DNA of 64,000 nt from Monosporascus cannonballus (lineage: Eukaryota > Ascomycota > Sordariomycetes > Xylariales), in assembly GCA_004154925.1 (NCBI GenBank), contig QJNS01000699.1, positions 62,001 through 126,000 of the forward strand. Reading direction: 5' to 3'. The notes beneath the pieces are model-generated. The model had not been told where the DNA came from and searched no databases. It was given only the letters and a program-made list of their open reading frames with translations. The translations under genes and the position numbers were made by a program. Position 1 is the first letter of the stretch. Every line of letters begins with the position of its first letter. Positions 1-12,055 of this stretch are shown here, piece after piece.

Positions 1-1074
1 AAAAAATTATAACAAAATTAAATATAATTAATATAATTTGAAGAAACAATACGTCAACAATAACGATAAACATAGCAACTTAACGCGTTATATATAAAAG
101 TATAAATAAATTTCGATAAATTCGAATAAAAATTACAAAAAGAAAGTTACTTATAAAAAAGTTATAAAATAACGAAACTTAAAGAAATTAGAAATAATTC
201 CTAAAAAAGGCTTTAAACGTAACGACAAAAGCCGATAATAACTTTATTACTTTAGATATACGAATCGGAACGTATTAATATACTGTAATAATAAATTGCA
301 AAACTTTGGACAAAATTATACTATACCAAATATTGTTAATAAATTTAAACTGCTATAGAAATATAAGTTAAAACTTTATATAGTTACGAATGCCGAATAT
401 TAGAAATTCGCTTATAATAACGAGAAGATTCTATATAAAATTAATTATTTCGAAAATTTTGTCTAAAAACGATATCAAATAATTAATTTCGATATGATTT
501 TATTTAAAAATTACGATATAATCTTAGAATTACTAAAATACACTAGTATAGAACCTTAATTAATAGAAAAACTGGCCAAATAAGATTTATCTTATATTCT
601 GTTAATAGATAAAAAAGAAAAAAATGCAAATCTTAATATTCGACCGAAAATAACGACGAATATAGATATAAAAATACGACAAAAATCGTATTACGTAAAA
701 GAATAAAATATAAAGAAAAGGAGCATTAAAGAAATATACAACGTATTATTATTATTATTAAAGCGAAATTAAAATAATTAAATAATAATTTAAAACAATA
801 ACTCCAAAAGTTAAAAAAATCTAACTAATATACTACTATAATATTACCGATGTAAATAACTTTTTAAGAAAAACTTGATACGAAATTATCAGAATATAAC
901 GAATAGGATTATAAAATAATACTTAAGGAAGGGTTTTCGACTAAGTTTAATCTTATTTACAACCTTAACGAAACGAATTACGCGTTTTTAGAAAATATCT
1001 AAAAAATCGATTACAAAAGAGATAAATTTAACCTTCGAAATTATTAACAGGTTATATAATATTTTTCGTACTAA

Positions 1075-1560
1075 AAAAACGGAAAATTGCGCCTTGTAAT
1101 TAATTATCGATAACTGAACGACATTACTATTAAAAATCGAATATTATTATCTCTGATTATAGAAACAAAAGACCGACTTTACAGAACCAAATTGTTTACA
1201 GTATTCGATCTTAAAAATAAGTATAACCTTATTAAGATTAAAGAAAAATACGAATAAAAAATAATCTTGAAAACGAAATACGGACTATTTGAATACTTAG
1301 TTACGCCTATAGGACTTACGAATATACTAAAAGTTTTTTAACGGATAGTTAATTATATATTACGAAAATACCTTAATATTTTTCTCGTATGCTACGTCGA
1401 TGACATTTTTATTTTCTTAAAAACGAAAAAAATATATAGAATACGTTTATAAAATTTTTCAAGTTTTATAAAACGGAAAGTTACTTATTAACGCAAAAAA
1501 ATTATTTCTATATATAAGAAATAAAATATCTAGGACATATTATTTCTCTAGAATATATTA
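1075..1560 (+). pseudogene. Gypsy reverse transcriptase fragment, relic A
   Basis: This is the reverse transcriptase palm region in a single frame from 1075 to 1407 despite many stop codons. It holds the INYR block, the YGLFEYLVTPIGLTN block and the catalytic YVDDI (1393-1407). The region carries point mutations but no frameshift, which fits RIP rather than random decay. Family assignment rests on motif order and spacing. Confidence 0.85.
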
Positions 1561-2508
1561 GAATAAGCTGTAAGAAAATTACTACAGGTATAAAATAACA
1601 AACGCTAATTACGGTTAAAAAGATATAGACATTCTTTGGATTTTTTAATTACTATAAAACGTTTATTCGAAACTTTAGCAAAATAATTATATCTTTAATA
1701 AACCTTACGAAGGAAAAAAAATAAAATAAACACCTAAAATGAAAATTTCATTTTCAAAAATTAAGAATATAATTATTAATAAGCTAATATTAATTATATA
1801 CGATCTGATACGCTTCGTTAAACTAGAAATCGATATTTCGAATTACGTATTAGGCGTAATAATTAAATACCAAAATAATTAAGATAAATTATACTTTATT
1901 ATATTCTTTTCTTACAAATTAAAAGGAGAGGAACTTAATTACGACATTTCAAATAAAAATTTTATGGTTATTATTATGGCCTTTCGAAATTTAGATATTT
2001 CTTAAAAAGAAGTTTATACTAGGTTAAGATTTATACGGATTATCAAAATCTTACCCGATTTATTATAATTAGAAAATTTATAGAATAATAACTTTATTAC
2101 GCGAACAAATTAACGAATTTTGATTTCGTTATTATCTATAAGAAACGTTCAGAAAACGACAAAGTTAACGTTTTAAGCAAGCAATCAAATTTCGAAAAGA
2201 ATTAGTCAAAGTTAATTATATAATTTTAATACTATTACAAAAAGATATTTACGTCCGCGAGTAATTGCGATGATTTGGTCGATATTTAGCAATATATATC
2301 AGAAAGTCCAGCAATATAATAACGGTTTTCTAAAATATCAAAAAACGAACAAAATATAAGTTCTAGAAAAATACCAGAAAAATCTAGTACGAAATATATA
2401 CGAATAGTAGTTATGTAGACATCTAGGAATTTACAAACTCTAAAACGGTTTCGACGTATATATTTCTTTCTTAGAATAAAATTAACGATACAGAAAGTAA
2501 TCTAGTAA

Positions 2509-3640
2509 TGCGACGTTTGTACTAAAATAAAAGCTTGATAATATAAATCATATAAAAAATTACAGCTATTATTAATTGCAAAGCAATTATAGTATTTAGT
2601 TATATTCGACTTTATTATTAAACCTTTTATATTAAAAAATTCAGTTTTAAAAGTACATTTTAATAGCATTTTCGTAATCGTCGATCGATTTACGAAATAT
2701 TTCTGTTTTTTTATTATATTATAAAGATTTAAACGCCGAACAAATAGCATACATTTTTTAGCCATATTTTCAGTATATAAGAATTACCAATAGAAACTAT
2801 TTTAAACAAAAGATCGATATTTGTATTTAAATTTTAACAAGGCCTTATACTGCAAATCGTCCTAAATTATAAAGTATCTAGCATTTTAAAATTATAAATA
2901 TATAAATATATAAAATGAATAAACTAAACTTTAAAAATTTACTGACAGTATTATATTAATTACGAAGAAAGTAATTAAGTAAAACAGTATTAATCGCATA
3001 ATTAGCCTATAATGTTAGTTATTGCGAAAATATTAAAATAATTTTTACGAATACAAATTTTAGTTTTACTTTAGAAGTTTACAGAAAAGTACGTAACGAC
3101 GATCTAATTAATATCAAAATAATCTTTATGATTAAATAATTACGATAATTATATTAAAAAGTAAAAATAAAATTAAAATTCGTACGAAATCAAATAAGTA
3201 AATATTATATTTAAAAAAAGTTAAAAGGATTAAATTTCGAAAAAGGAGAAATAATCCTTTTAATCATAAAACATATATAGATAAAACGACCTAGTAAAAA
3301 GCTCGATTTCAAATATATTAATTTATACATAATCGCTAAGAAAATCTTAGAAAAGAATTACTAACTGGAATTTCTACTTAAAGTTAAATTCTATTCAATT
3401 TTTAATATGTTTTTATTCGAATTAACGGCAAATATTATCGTAATACATAAAAGACAAAAAGATACAAAAATAAAAAACGAATAATTATATAAGATAGAAA
3501 AAATATTCGACATACGAAAACAAAACGGATTTATCTAGTATTTAATTAAGTAAAAAAAAGTACCTAAATTTCGAAAATATTTAAAAATCTGCTAAAAATC
3601 TTATTAACGTTTAACGTTTATTAAAAAGGTTTTATTAATA
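2509..3640 (+). pseudogene. Gypsy integrase and chromodomain fragment, relic A
   Basis: The translation reads CDVC-TKIKA at 2509, then FVIVDRFTKY near 2670, then a post-integrase block. It ends in a chromodomain-like segment around 3480-3640 (YKIEKIFDIRKQNGFI, then YLIK, then KVPKF). A chromodomain after integrase marks the chromovirus branch of Gypsy elements. Multiple stops make it a pseudogene. Confidence 0.75.
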
Positions 3641-4274
3641 ATATCGTTTAAAATAACATTCTAATTTACGTTTACGATAAGATGTAAAAAAAATAAAACT
3701 ATTCGGGAGGTACAACGCGAAACTTAATTTTCAAACGCTTACGTTTCGTTTTTAAACGGTCAGCCTTTTTCTATTTTTCTAGTTTATTTAAAAACTAAAG
3801 ACCTCGGTTAATCATTTCTATATCTTTTTTGTGAAAAAAATCTTATTAAATACGAAAACGTTCCAAACGAAATAACGCTTCGTTTAAGCGACGAAATATT
3901 ATTAATAACTTTTAATAAATGTTACGAATTAATCAATAAATAGAAAATATTTTTTTACTGCAAACGTTGTATTTTTTATTAATATTATTTAAAAATAAAA
4001 AAGGGATAATAAAACAGTCGTAAAAATGTTTTTTAGGATATATTACTAATAACGCGTTATATTATCTGACATAATATATGAGTTATCAGCGCGAAAATAA
4101 AGTATATAAGGCATAACTTTAAAACAGAAATTAAAAACAAAACGAACTAAAGTATTGCTCTTTTTTTGATTAATATATTTACGATTCTTAATAATTCGGC
4201 TAAATATAATAACAGATAAGGAAAAAACTCACTAAAAAAATCTTAGGGACAAGATTTGACAAAAGAGGAGATTA

Positions 4275-4662
4275 TATTATAACTTAACTAAGATAAAATT
4301 TCGGAAACGACTACTTAATAATTAAAATATAACTCAAATAGGTCGAAATTACGTAATATAGATCCAGAATAACCTAAAAGATTTAACGGAATTCATATAG
4401 TTATTCGGTATAGATTTCGAATAATCTAAGAAATTTAACAAAATCTATAAGAAAATGTATACGTTTATTATTTCTATAATTTAAATAATATTAACTTGTA
4501 ATATTTATTAATATTAATCGTCTATAATATAACTCCGGCATTCTTAATATTAAAAGACGTAATACGTTATTGTATTTATTACTTAAAATTACACGATATT
4601 TCTGCTAACTTAAACTCGTACGACTAAGATTTAATAGTAGATTAAACCGCCTAGCCGTTATA
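4275..4662 (+). repeat. 3' LTR of Gypsy relic A (388 bp)
   Basis: It begins TATTATAAC just after a purine-rich tract and ends near GCCGTTATA. It aligns along its length with the solo LTR at 30732-31111, which begins TGTTACGAC. The 5' differences (G to A, C to T) are the changes RIP makes. The 3' boundary is set only by comparison with the solo copy. Confidence 0.75.
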
Positions 4663-5891
4663 CAAATTAATAAATCGCGTTTGAAATAATGAATAATATC
4701 GTCATAATATATAATTATTCTTAAACGTTCAAATTAAATTTAAATACAAAAACTTAATACAACCGATTTACAGCTTATAAAATAATATATTAAGTTAAAG
4801 AATAATATTTATAACTTTACTATTTTAAATATAATGATATTATTATTAAAAGTTTATAAATCTAAAACATTCACTATTTAATAATATATTTTTAAAATTG
4901 CTCGTAATTGTTATTAAAATTTCGAAGATTACATTAAAGTACAAACTTGCAAAAATACGATCCTGTTTTTTATATTACTAAAATTAAGTACTGCTTAGAA
5001 GATTATAGCTACGCTTACAGCATAGCTATAGCTAAAGCTTTATAACTTAGATATAAACTTATAAAAAAGACTTATAAAACCTTTAAAATAAAACCAAATA
5101 TTAAATTATTTTTTAAACTTGAATTTTTAAAAAGTTTTATAAGTACTTTTAAATTTATTTTATATCTTTTAAATATAATAATAATAATAAATTAGCAAAA
5201 TAATTAAAAATATATTTATACACAGTGTGTCAAAATTAGTTAACCGCATATTAAACTTTTAATCCCAGTTAATTTAATAGAAATTTTAAAAATAAAAAAC
5301 AAAAGTTTCTTTTTTTATTTATTTGTTATTCGAAATGTTTTTATAATTATAATATCGTAATTACTGCATATAAACTTTTATTATAAGTTTTTTGAAAGTG
5401 ATTTAATGTCGAAAAATTTGTTTAATTATATTTTTATCTATATAAATTATAGTTATTATATTATAATTATAAAAGCGTTTCACATGTAATAGATCTTAAT
5501 TTTTTTATCATTATAACGTTATAATAATATTTTGCATAAATAACACAATAATAATGAGAGTTTTTTCTTATTAAATATATTAAAAGAGCTCGATGTACAA
5601 TAAATATAACTGGTAATTATCCTATCGCAGCTATAATAGCCTTATAGTCGTCTATTTTCTAAATCTAAATCTAACTATATTAGTTTTAATTTTAATTTTC
5701 TTAAAAACTTTCTATAACCCTGTATACGTATATTGAAAACATTTATAAAATATTAAATCTATCAGACTTAATTTAGATTATTAAAAAAATGTTTTCTTAT
5801 TTTATTTTATTTTTGTTAAAAAAAACCGGAAAAAGAATAGCGATTTTCATAACAATGCGAAAAAAGAACCCTTTTTTAGCGCAACTTAATC
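4663..5891. other. AT-rich stretch without recognisable gene
   Basis: Very AT-rich sequence with stops in all frames. The only structured piece seen is a motif at 4998-5047 that matches, in reverse orientation, the hairpin motif at 34685-34737. Probably more eroded repeat DNA. Confidence 0.6.
4998..5047 (+). repeat. Motif copy 1 (GAAGATT...TATAACTT), RIP-eroded
   Basis: This segment of about 50 bp aligns with the reverse complement of 34685-34737, mostly differing by G/A and C/T. The counterpart holds a GC-rich hairpin. It may be a terminus of a DNA transposon or MITE family. Confidence 0.5.
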
Positions 5892-5988
5892 TTAGGCCTC
5901 GTTCGCTTAGTACAAGAATACGCATGTTGATTGGTTAAAAAAAGTAATGCATAAGCTATAAGCGAGCGAGGCCTGAGCTAGCTAAGGC
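5892..5988. repeat. MITE-like inverted repeat, copy 1
   Basis: Arms of 16 bp at 5894-5909 and 5959-5974 are inverted copies with one mismatch, enclosing about 49 bp. The flank GAGCTAGCTAAGG at 5975-5987 recurs, reverse-complemented, at 17264-17390 beside a related pair of arms. The element lies exactly at the step from AT-rich to GC-balanced DNA. Confidence 0.6.
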
Positions 5989-8552
5989 AATCCGTCTTTA
6001 GCTACTGCTTAGTTTGTATAAGGAAAAAGGTGATATGCGGTAGGGCTGCCAGAAGGGGTTTAGGTGTGGTAGGATTAAAATATTCGGCGAGGTGGAAATA
6101 ACTGGCCGGTTACTTCCAGAGATTAGTCAATATATCCCGGGCGACCAATCACCGCTGACGTGATTGCCATGCGTTTTCACCGACTCGAGGCTGCCGGGGA
6201 CACGACACGAGACAAAGGCCTCTCCGAGGTCGGTAGGCAGCCGAGCTGTTTTCGATACAAGCATATACTGATTACAGTCAGACCCAGTCTCGTTCTCTTC
6301 TTCCACCACAATTGCATAGTTTAGGGGTTCTGCTGCCATGCGGCTGAACGATCAACCGAGACGGCAAGGCCGAAGGGATAATTTGTCGAACCAGGTACCG
6401 GCTGTGATTGGCTTCAGTGATCTTATCTCGGAGGGGCGATGGACTCTTCGCCGGGGGTCCGCCAGGCACGCGAATGCAAGATGATGGGTAGATAAAATTT
6501 CTTGGCACACTACTTAAATTGTAATGTCACTTCGTGGGGTCCCCCCTACGAAAATACAGAGCCGCCTGTAGAAACGATGAACCAAATAGCCGAACTGGTC
6601 AGGGGTTACCGCCGGCCGGCGCCAAGTCTGCAAAAGGTTTTCAACCGCTTTGCTGAGAGGTCATACACTATTCGTTTCCTGGTGGTTAAGGAGTATGCGA
6701 GTTTGCTGCAGGAAGCACAGCCAACCGGGCAATCCCTTGCTTTCGGTTTTTAGATGACCTGTCGTCTTTGCAAGGTCACTAGCTAAAGCATAGCCCAAAA
6801 GATGGTTTGTTGAGACACATCCCTAGTTGGGATTCTACATTCGGAATAGCTTATCTACAGATGTCTATGACACTTTGTAGGCAGCATCTTAGGTAAGGTT
6901 GGGATGGGGCCTCCTTCAGATGGGGGACGAGGCAGTGAATGATATCAGATTCACTCCAACAGCGGCCCGCATGCCTGTGACGGGTGGTCATATCAATATA
7001 TGTACCGAAATGGGACTTCTCGCCAATAGTTGATTCGGGTTATTGGTACTAAGAAGATATTGTCCTATTCCAAGAAAGAAGATGTTGATTCACCGTTATA
7101 GCCCAGGCACAATGAAGCTTGAGGTGTGCCTACAAACACTTGTCGCTGCCTGCCCCGGTATCTTCATACGTCTAATAGCATCTATGTACGTCAATAGGTA
7201 CACATATGTATGCAACGCGGCAGTAATGGGTGGGGCTGACAATTAACACAATGCACGCCTTGTCGTAACAGAATATTAGCACGCTGAACCTAGTGAACCC
7301 ACTCCTGTAAGCTGGATTAGTAGCCAATCACCCGCCGTTGAATAATAATCAGTGACTCTTTAGGCGGCTTGCCGACGCCGGGGCCCTAGTCTTAGGGGCA
7401 GCCAGGCTGAAACCAGGCTCCCTAGCTAGGGGAAGGACACCTGCCCATCGCAGCGGCACTCCAGCAAATCCGTGATTGAACCCTTCTATCTGGATGCTGT
7501 TATGGCTGTTCATGTCATCTTCGCATTATTCCGAGTTCTGCTGCCTTCTGGCCTTTTGCCCCGTGGATCTACTAACGTTAATCTACGTATTGTGATAAGA
7601 TAGGTAATTAGCCCTGTTTATCCTACATCCGGGTTCTTGGCTTTGCCTCTGATCTCTCGCTTTACGACCTCTTGGCTTCTGGTCTGATGGCCTCATCTAT
7701 CTCGCCTTCTTGTGCAGCCCGTCCCACCGTCACTTCATATCGAACGAGGGTGCCCGGAAGTGGCGGAGCTGACATCCCCATAACCCTTCACCGCGTAGAG
7801 GGTAATGCATGGCAGAGAGGTTCATTCCCCATCTAAGGCGTGAACACGTACATACATTAAGCAATAAGCCACACTCGCTCTCCCGGTCTGGACCGAGAAC
7901 GGCCAAGGCTTTTGCGTCGGTTGTACCCACGTCCCCCTCTGCCCTGTTGGCTGCTCAGCCCTAGCATTCCACCTGTGTGCTGTACATTCAAGCCTTCCCC
8001 ACGATCAGCCAGTAATCAAATCGGATCTCGGCCGTCCGAGAAAGCACCCCAGACGAACGTTTGCCATACCAGATCCCATGACTTATTGCTGCTAGCCAAT
8101 TCTAGCCTACCCTTCTAAGACTTTCCTCAGCACCCACGTCCCGTCTACCACCCATACTATCTCGACCTTCCCTTGAGGGTTGTGACAGATTCTCGCCTTC
8201 TTGTATCCCAGACGGTATACCACTACCAGCCGCCATTGACGCTTGCCGATGATCCACTAATCACAACCGTCACCTGCATTCGCATTCCAGAAACTCACTG
8301 GTAACAGGCTTTGCTTCTAATCAGTTGGACGGCTGTCTAGACCGGATGTGTCAGCACCTACCGAGCTTCCAGCGGCGGTGAATCTCTTATGCCCCACGAA
8401 CGGCTGGAATTTCGCCATTTGCCTTTCCTACAGCGACACACCAAACCGAGACTTGTGGTCTGCTAGAGCCATCGCAGGAGTTTAGCCCTTTCGCGCGATT
8501 AGCCGCTGGCATAACGCCATATCAAAGTTTCTCTGTGGAAGGTTAGCGGACG
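5989..8552. other. GC-balanced non-coding stretch upstream of sreA
   Basis: About 2.5 kb of roughly half-GC sequence. Reading frames here are short (under 90 codons), resemble nothing known to me and lack a coherent exon structure. The right part from about 7500 is C/T-rich and is likely promoter and 5' leader of the GATA factor at 8553. I see no conserved domain, tRNA or obvious transposon. Confidence 0.55.
7593..7602 (+). promoter_or_regulatory. Possible GATA-factor site upstream of sreA
   Basis: TGATAAGATA matches the HGATAR core bound by fungal GATA factors and lies about 950 bp upstream of the sreA start. Such a short motif also occurs by chance. Autoregulation is only a possibility. 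Confidence 0.25.
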
Positions 8553-10351
8553 ATGGCAATGATGGAGGGCCCTCATCATCCGCACACGGAACCTTCGAAG
8601 GGGGAGCCGACGTCGGCACGGACGGCGCTTCCATCAAGGCCTATTGCCCCAAAAGAGCTTGCCGAACCCCCAGCAGCCGTGATAGTTCGATATCCTTCAT
8701 CAGTTGGGTCAAGAAGTCCTGCTGCCCCGAGTCCCGGCGAATCGTCAGACGCCCCGAGTCCGTCGATACACGGATCCGATAGAGTCGCATCCCATAGTCC
8801 ATCACCGTTGGATTCGGTATCACAAGAACCCTCGGGATCAGCAAGGCTTACGCAGACCGGTCAAGTGTGCAGGTACGTAGCCTCGCCGTTCTGTGTTCGC
8901 AGGCTGCTAATCGCGTACCTAGTAACTGTGGCACCACCCGGACTCCGCTTTGGAGACGGTCGCCACAAGGCTCTACTATTTGCAATGCCTGTGGATTATA
9001 CCTGAAGGCGCGAAATTCATCGCGGCCCACTAACCTGAAGCGGCCACCATCAGTGGTCTCTGCGTCAAGTAAAACACCCGAAACGACATCTCCCAGGTCG
9101 TGCTCTCAACCTGTTCCGACGAATGTTGCAGGCGCCACTTATGTTGCTGCTGATCATATGCCGACCGGATCATGCCCTGGTGGAGGACAATGTAACGGAA
9201 CCGGCGGAGCGGAAGGATGCAGTGGCTGTCCCGCATACAACAACCGAGTCGCCAAGAGCGCCCAGCTCCAAAATCTCGGTTCCTCATCGAAGAAAGCAAA
9301 GGAGGGCGCTGCTGGGGATGTGCCGAACCCCATCGATGTCAACGCCCTGCAAAACCAAGGGAATGGCGAAGCGCATAATCAGAGTACTACGGTAGTGATA
9401 GCCTGTCAAAATTGCAGGACTACGATCACTCCATTATGGCGCCGCGATGAGGCTGGACATACCATTTGCAATGCGTGTGGTACGATTCTATGAAGAGCCT
9501 GCTCTTCTCTATCGCTAATGACGCTTCCAGGACTATACTATAAGCTGCATGGGGTTCATCGTCCGGTTACCATGAAGAAATCCGTCATCAAGCGCAGGAA
9601 GCGCGTTATCCCAGCAAACCAAGAGCCGGAAACGGAGGACGCAATGATGATCGACTCAGGGGAACGACAAACTCAGTACGGGGAGTCTGAGATGGAGCGG
9701 GGCAGTGTCAACGAGGATGGATCAGTCAATTTGGGCTTACGAAGGCATCCTAAACCCCTTTCGACGCTTCTTCCGGAACCCGTATGCTCTAACCAGGGAG
9801 CGAAGTCGTTGCCGTCAACAGACTTGACGGCTTATCATACAGCCCACCTCCCCCAGGCACTGGACCTTCGAGATTCGCTGACGGACGACAACCGGTTAGC
9901 CCCTTTGACGTCGATTTCTGTGATGAGCGATAGGCAATCATCCATATCTCCTGCATCGTTCCTGACACCAACGACGTCGAGAAAGAGGTCATTCTCAGCG
10001 ACCGATCAAGAATGTGCCGAAAATGAATCCAATCACGACAACACTAAACGTCTGTCCTCAATCAGGTCAATACTTAACCCGACGGCTGGCTCGAGTCCAA
10101 GCGCCAGCGCAGCGGATGATACATTCGAGTTGACCTACTCGAGAGGGTCCCCTAGCTTCGCCGCTGCAGTACCTAGTTTTGGAAGGCATTCGGATGCACC
10201 AAACACCCTACCTAGCATGCTAAGTCGAGAGATAGCGGTTGGTGCTGAAACGTCAAAAGCGGAAAGACGAGCGGCCCTTGAGCAAGAAGCTGCCCGGATG
10301 CGCGAGTTGCTTGCGGCTAAGGAGCGAGAGTTGGCCGCTCTCGGAGAATGA
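8553..10351 (+). CDS. sreA: GATA-type siderophore biosynthesis repressor (SreA/SRE/URBS1 family)
   Basis: Transcriptional repressor of siderophore synthesis and iron uptake in iron-replete cells; nuclear. Exons are 8553-8872, 8923-9479 and 9531-10351 (565 aa), with introns of 50 and 51 bp. Both introns interrupt zinc-finger codons, and removing them restores perfect fingers. Finger 1 has C106-X2-C109-X17-C127-X2-C130. Finger 2 has C268-X2-C271-X17-C289-X2-C292, followed by LYYKLHGVHRPVTMKK and a basic stretch. Between them is the diagnostic iron-sensing cysteine-rich region C191-X5-C197-X8-C206-X2-C209 (CPGGGQCNGTGGAEGCSGC). The C-terminus (about 536-565) is a charged coiled coil, as in the family. 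The N-terminal 100 residues are Ser/Pro-rich. One oddity is Arg right after C271, where Gly is usual. Two GATA fingers around this Cys-rich region separate it from nitrogen (AreA) and light (WC) factors. Start: first in-frame ATG of the open frame; a further upstream exon cannot be excluded. Confidence 0.93.
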
Positions 10352-11453
10352 AATAGATTCAGTTTACAATGCTTTTGCTTCCCACTTGTGTCTGCGGAGA
10401 CCTCCCGCCGCAAAAAGCCTTCGGTTGCGGTGTTTGGGATACAAGATGAAAGGGGATAAGAACCTAGACTTGTGGTGAAACACAAGCCATTGAAGGAGGT
10501 GAGATTGGCACGTCGCAGATGACGCTCCCCTCTTCATTTCGCACAGCATTTACGGCGTAGCTGGCATTTAAGGAGACCTTGAAGGGAAAAGGGTATATAG
10601 GGTCCAGAGTCCCATAAATCGGCGCCAAGGAAGCTCCCAAGGGCGGCAAGTGGTCTTGGGTAACATACGAAGGGGGATGGATTGCATTCTTGGGCCGCTA
10701 TATTGTAGGCTCGTAACTGGCGTTTGGTCCGTATCAAATGGGGAAAGCCCTGATAATATATACCCAGATGCTGCTTTATCAACAATCCACAGTCGTCCAG
10801 CCGAAGTGACATTTTCCACAATTCTCCACAGCCGCCGGTTCGGAGCTACCTAATCTCTCACCGGCTTTGAGATTCTAGGGGAACCACAGCCCATATAGGC
10901 CGAGCCTGGCATGGTGGCATCTGACTTCGTGAGCGTCCTGTTAGATTCGAGTAGACTGGGGAGTGGGGCTGTAGAAATAAATACAGGATCGACTCAGAAA
11001 TGCTCAAGGACCACAAGGAACCGCCCAGCAGAAAGTATCTGGTGGAAACAGATGCGAGGACCCCTTGTATTTCATCAAGTGGTCGAGGTAGACAAGATTC
11101 GATCAAAACAAATGTCGACCGTCTAGTGGTGATTTCGTGATGCGAAAAATCCTTCATGATATGAAACATTATCTCGTGCTCTCCCTTCTTACCGGGCTCC
11201 TTTACATGTGCATTTATTTAACCTTCATAACTCCCACATCCCTCATGAGGTTCTTGACTACCGGAAAGGCTCCGTCCTTCCAACTCCTACCAGCCCCCGC
11301 GTTAGACCTCCCGAGTACCGCCGTCGGACCTCCGTCCCTGCTGCTGCCTCGCAGCTCGCTACCCGAACCCGCACCTTCCCTTTCCCCCTTCTTTCTTCAC
11401 CCTTTCCTTTTCTCTGCCCCACCAGCCCCCCAGCCCTCTAGCCCCTTGGGCTC
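10352..11453. other. Intergenic region between convergent sreA and TVP15
   Basis: About 1.1 kb holding the 3' ends of two tail-to-tail genes. The segment 11250-11450 is strongly C/T-rich on the + strand and gives a proline/serine-rich frame that looks like low-complexity noise. No domain or RNA gene recognised. Confidence 0.55.
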
Positions 11454-12055
11454 TTAGACCTGCTCGGCGCCCCAGCCCTGGTCGGCCTCGCGCATGTTGG
11501 CGGGGGGCTCGATGGAGGGGACGAACTCGAGGGCGACGTAGGCGACGCCGACGAGGCCGACGAGGCTGCCGGCGAGGATGCGCAGGACGCCGTTGTTGAG
11601 CAGGATGGAGCCGATGAAGATGTAGAAGATGCCGCGCCCGGCGAACGAGAACAGGAACGACGCGTATCGCGACACCTGCGACGGGATCTGGAACTCGAGC
11701 AGCGCCACGCAGAGCCCGAAGATTATCACGTAGATGCCGATGATGAGGGACTGACTATTTTAGTAGTTGGTTAGCTGAGGGCGTCTTTCCTTTTCCCCTC
11801 CTTTCCCCCCCTTCCTTTCTTATACGCCTGTCTTCTTCTGAAGAAGGGAAGGAGAGAATGGGACGAGAAGACCCGGGGTTATTGCTGATGCCACCTACAA
11901 TCCGAAGTTGAAGAATTGCGATACGCCGCCCAAGACCATGATCACGCCCACGGCGAGGTTGACGAGTCGGCTGCGCGAGACGGTTCGTTAGCAATTGGGC
12001 CTTATCGCTACCTCCATGGGATTGCGAAGACGTACAAGGAGTCGGAGAAGTCCAT
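11454..12055 (-). CDS. tvp15: Golgi apparatus membrane protein TVP15
   Basis: Small tetra-spanning membrane protein of late-Golgi Tlg2-containing vesicles; its role in vesicle traffic is known mainly by association. Exons on the minus strand are 12036-12055, 11899-11970 and 11454-11754, giving 130 aa. Intron 1 (65 bp) runs GTACGT...GCTAAC...GCAG; intron 2 is 144 bp (GTAGGT...ATAG). The first exon is only 20 bp (MDFSDS), then FRLVNLAVG as in other fungal TVP15. Hydrophobic segments lie at about 9-27, 33-50, 62-83 and 86-107. The C-terminus SIEPPANMREADQGWGAEQV is the family signature. Convergent with sreA. Length and exon phases close exactly, so the model is firm. Confidence 0.95.

Larger units (their letters stand above)
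1..4662 (+). mobile_element. RIP-degraded Ty3/Gypsy chromovirus relic A (5' end outside window)
   Basis: Conceptual translation of the + strand, full of stops, still shows the Gypsy pol order. Reverse transcriptase lies at about 1000-1560, with an intact catalytic YVDDI at 1393-1407 in the same frame as a KNGKLRLVINYR block starting at 1075. RNase H-like sequence follows to about 2200. The integrase zinc-finger pair CDVC is at 2509-2520, the integrase motif FVIVDRFTK is near 2670, and a chromodomain-like block lies at about 3480-3640. A purine tract at 4261-4271 precedes the 3' LTR. Stops arise mostly from TGG/CAG/CAA-type codons turning to TAG/TAA, as RIP does. The element is non-functional. 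The left LTR and gag are not in view. Confidence 0.88.

Noticed and set aside
2502..2765. 87-codon frame on the minus strand
   Set aside because: It is antisense to the integrase region of Gypsy relic A (CDVC at 2509 on the + strand); composition-driven.
9030..9299. Minus-strand and alternative-frame ORFs over sreA
   Set aside because: They overlap the GATA-factor exons, whose frame is fixed by zinc-finger spacing and splice sites.
11137..11457. 106-codon + frame with a hydrophobic start
   Set aside because: The C-terminal two thirds are C/T low-complexity sequence over the TVP15 3' flank; no family resemblance.
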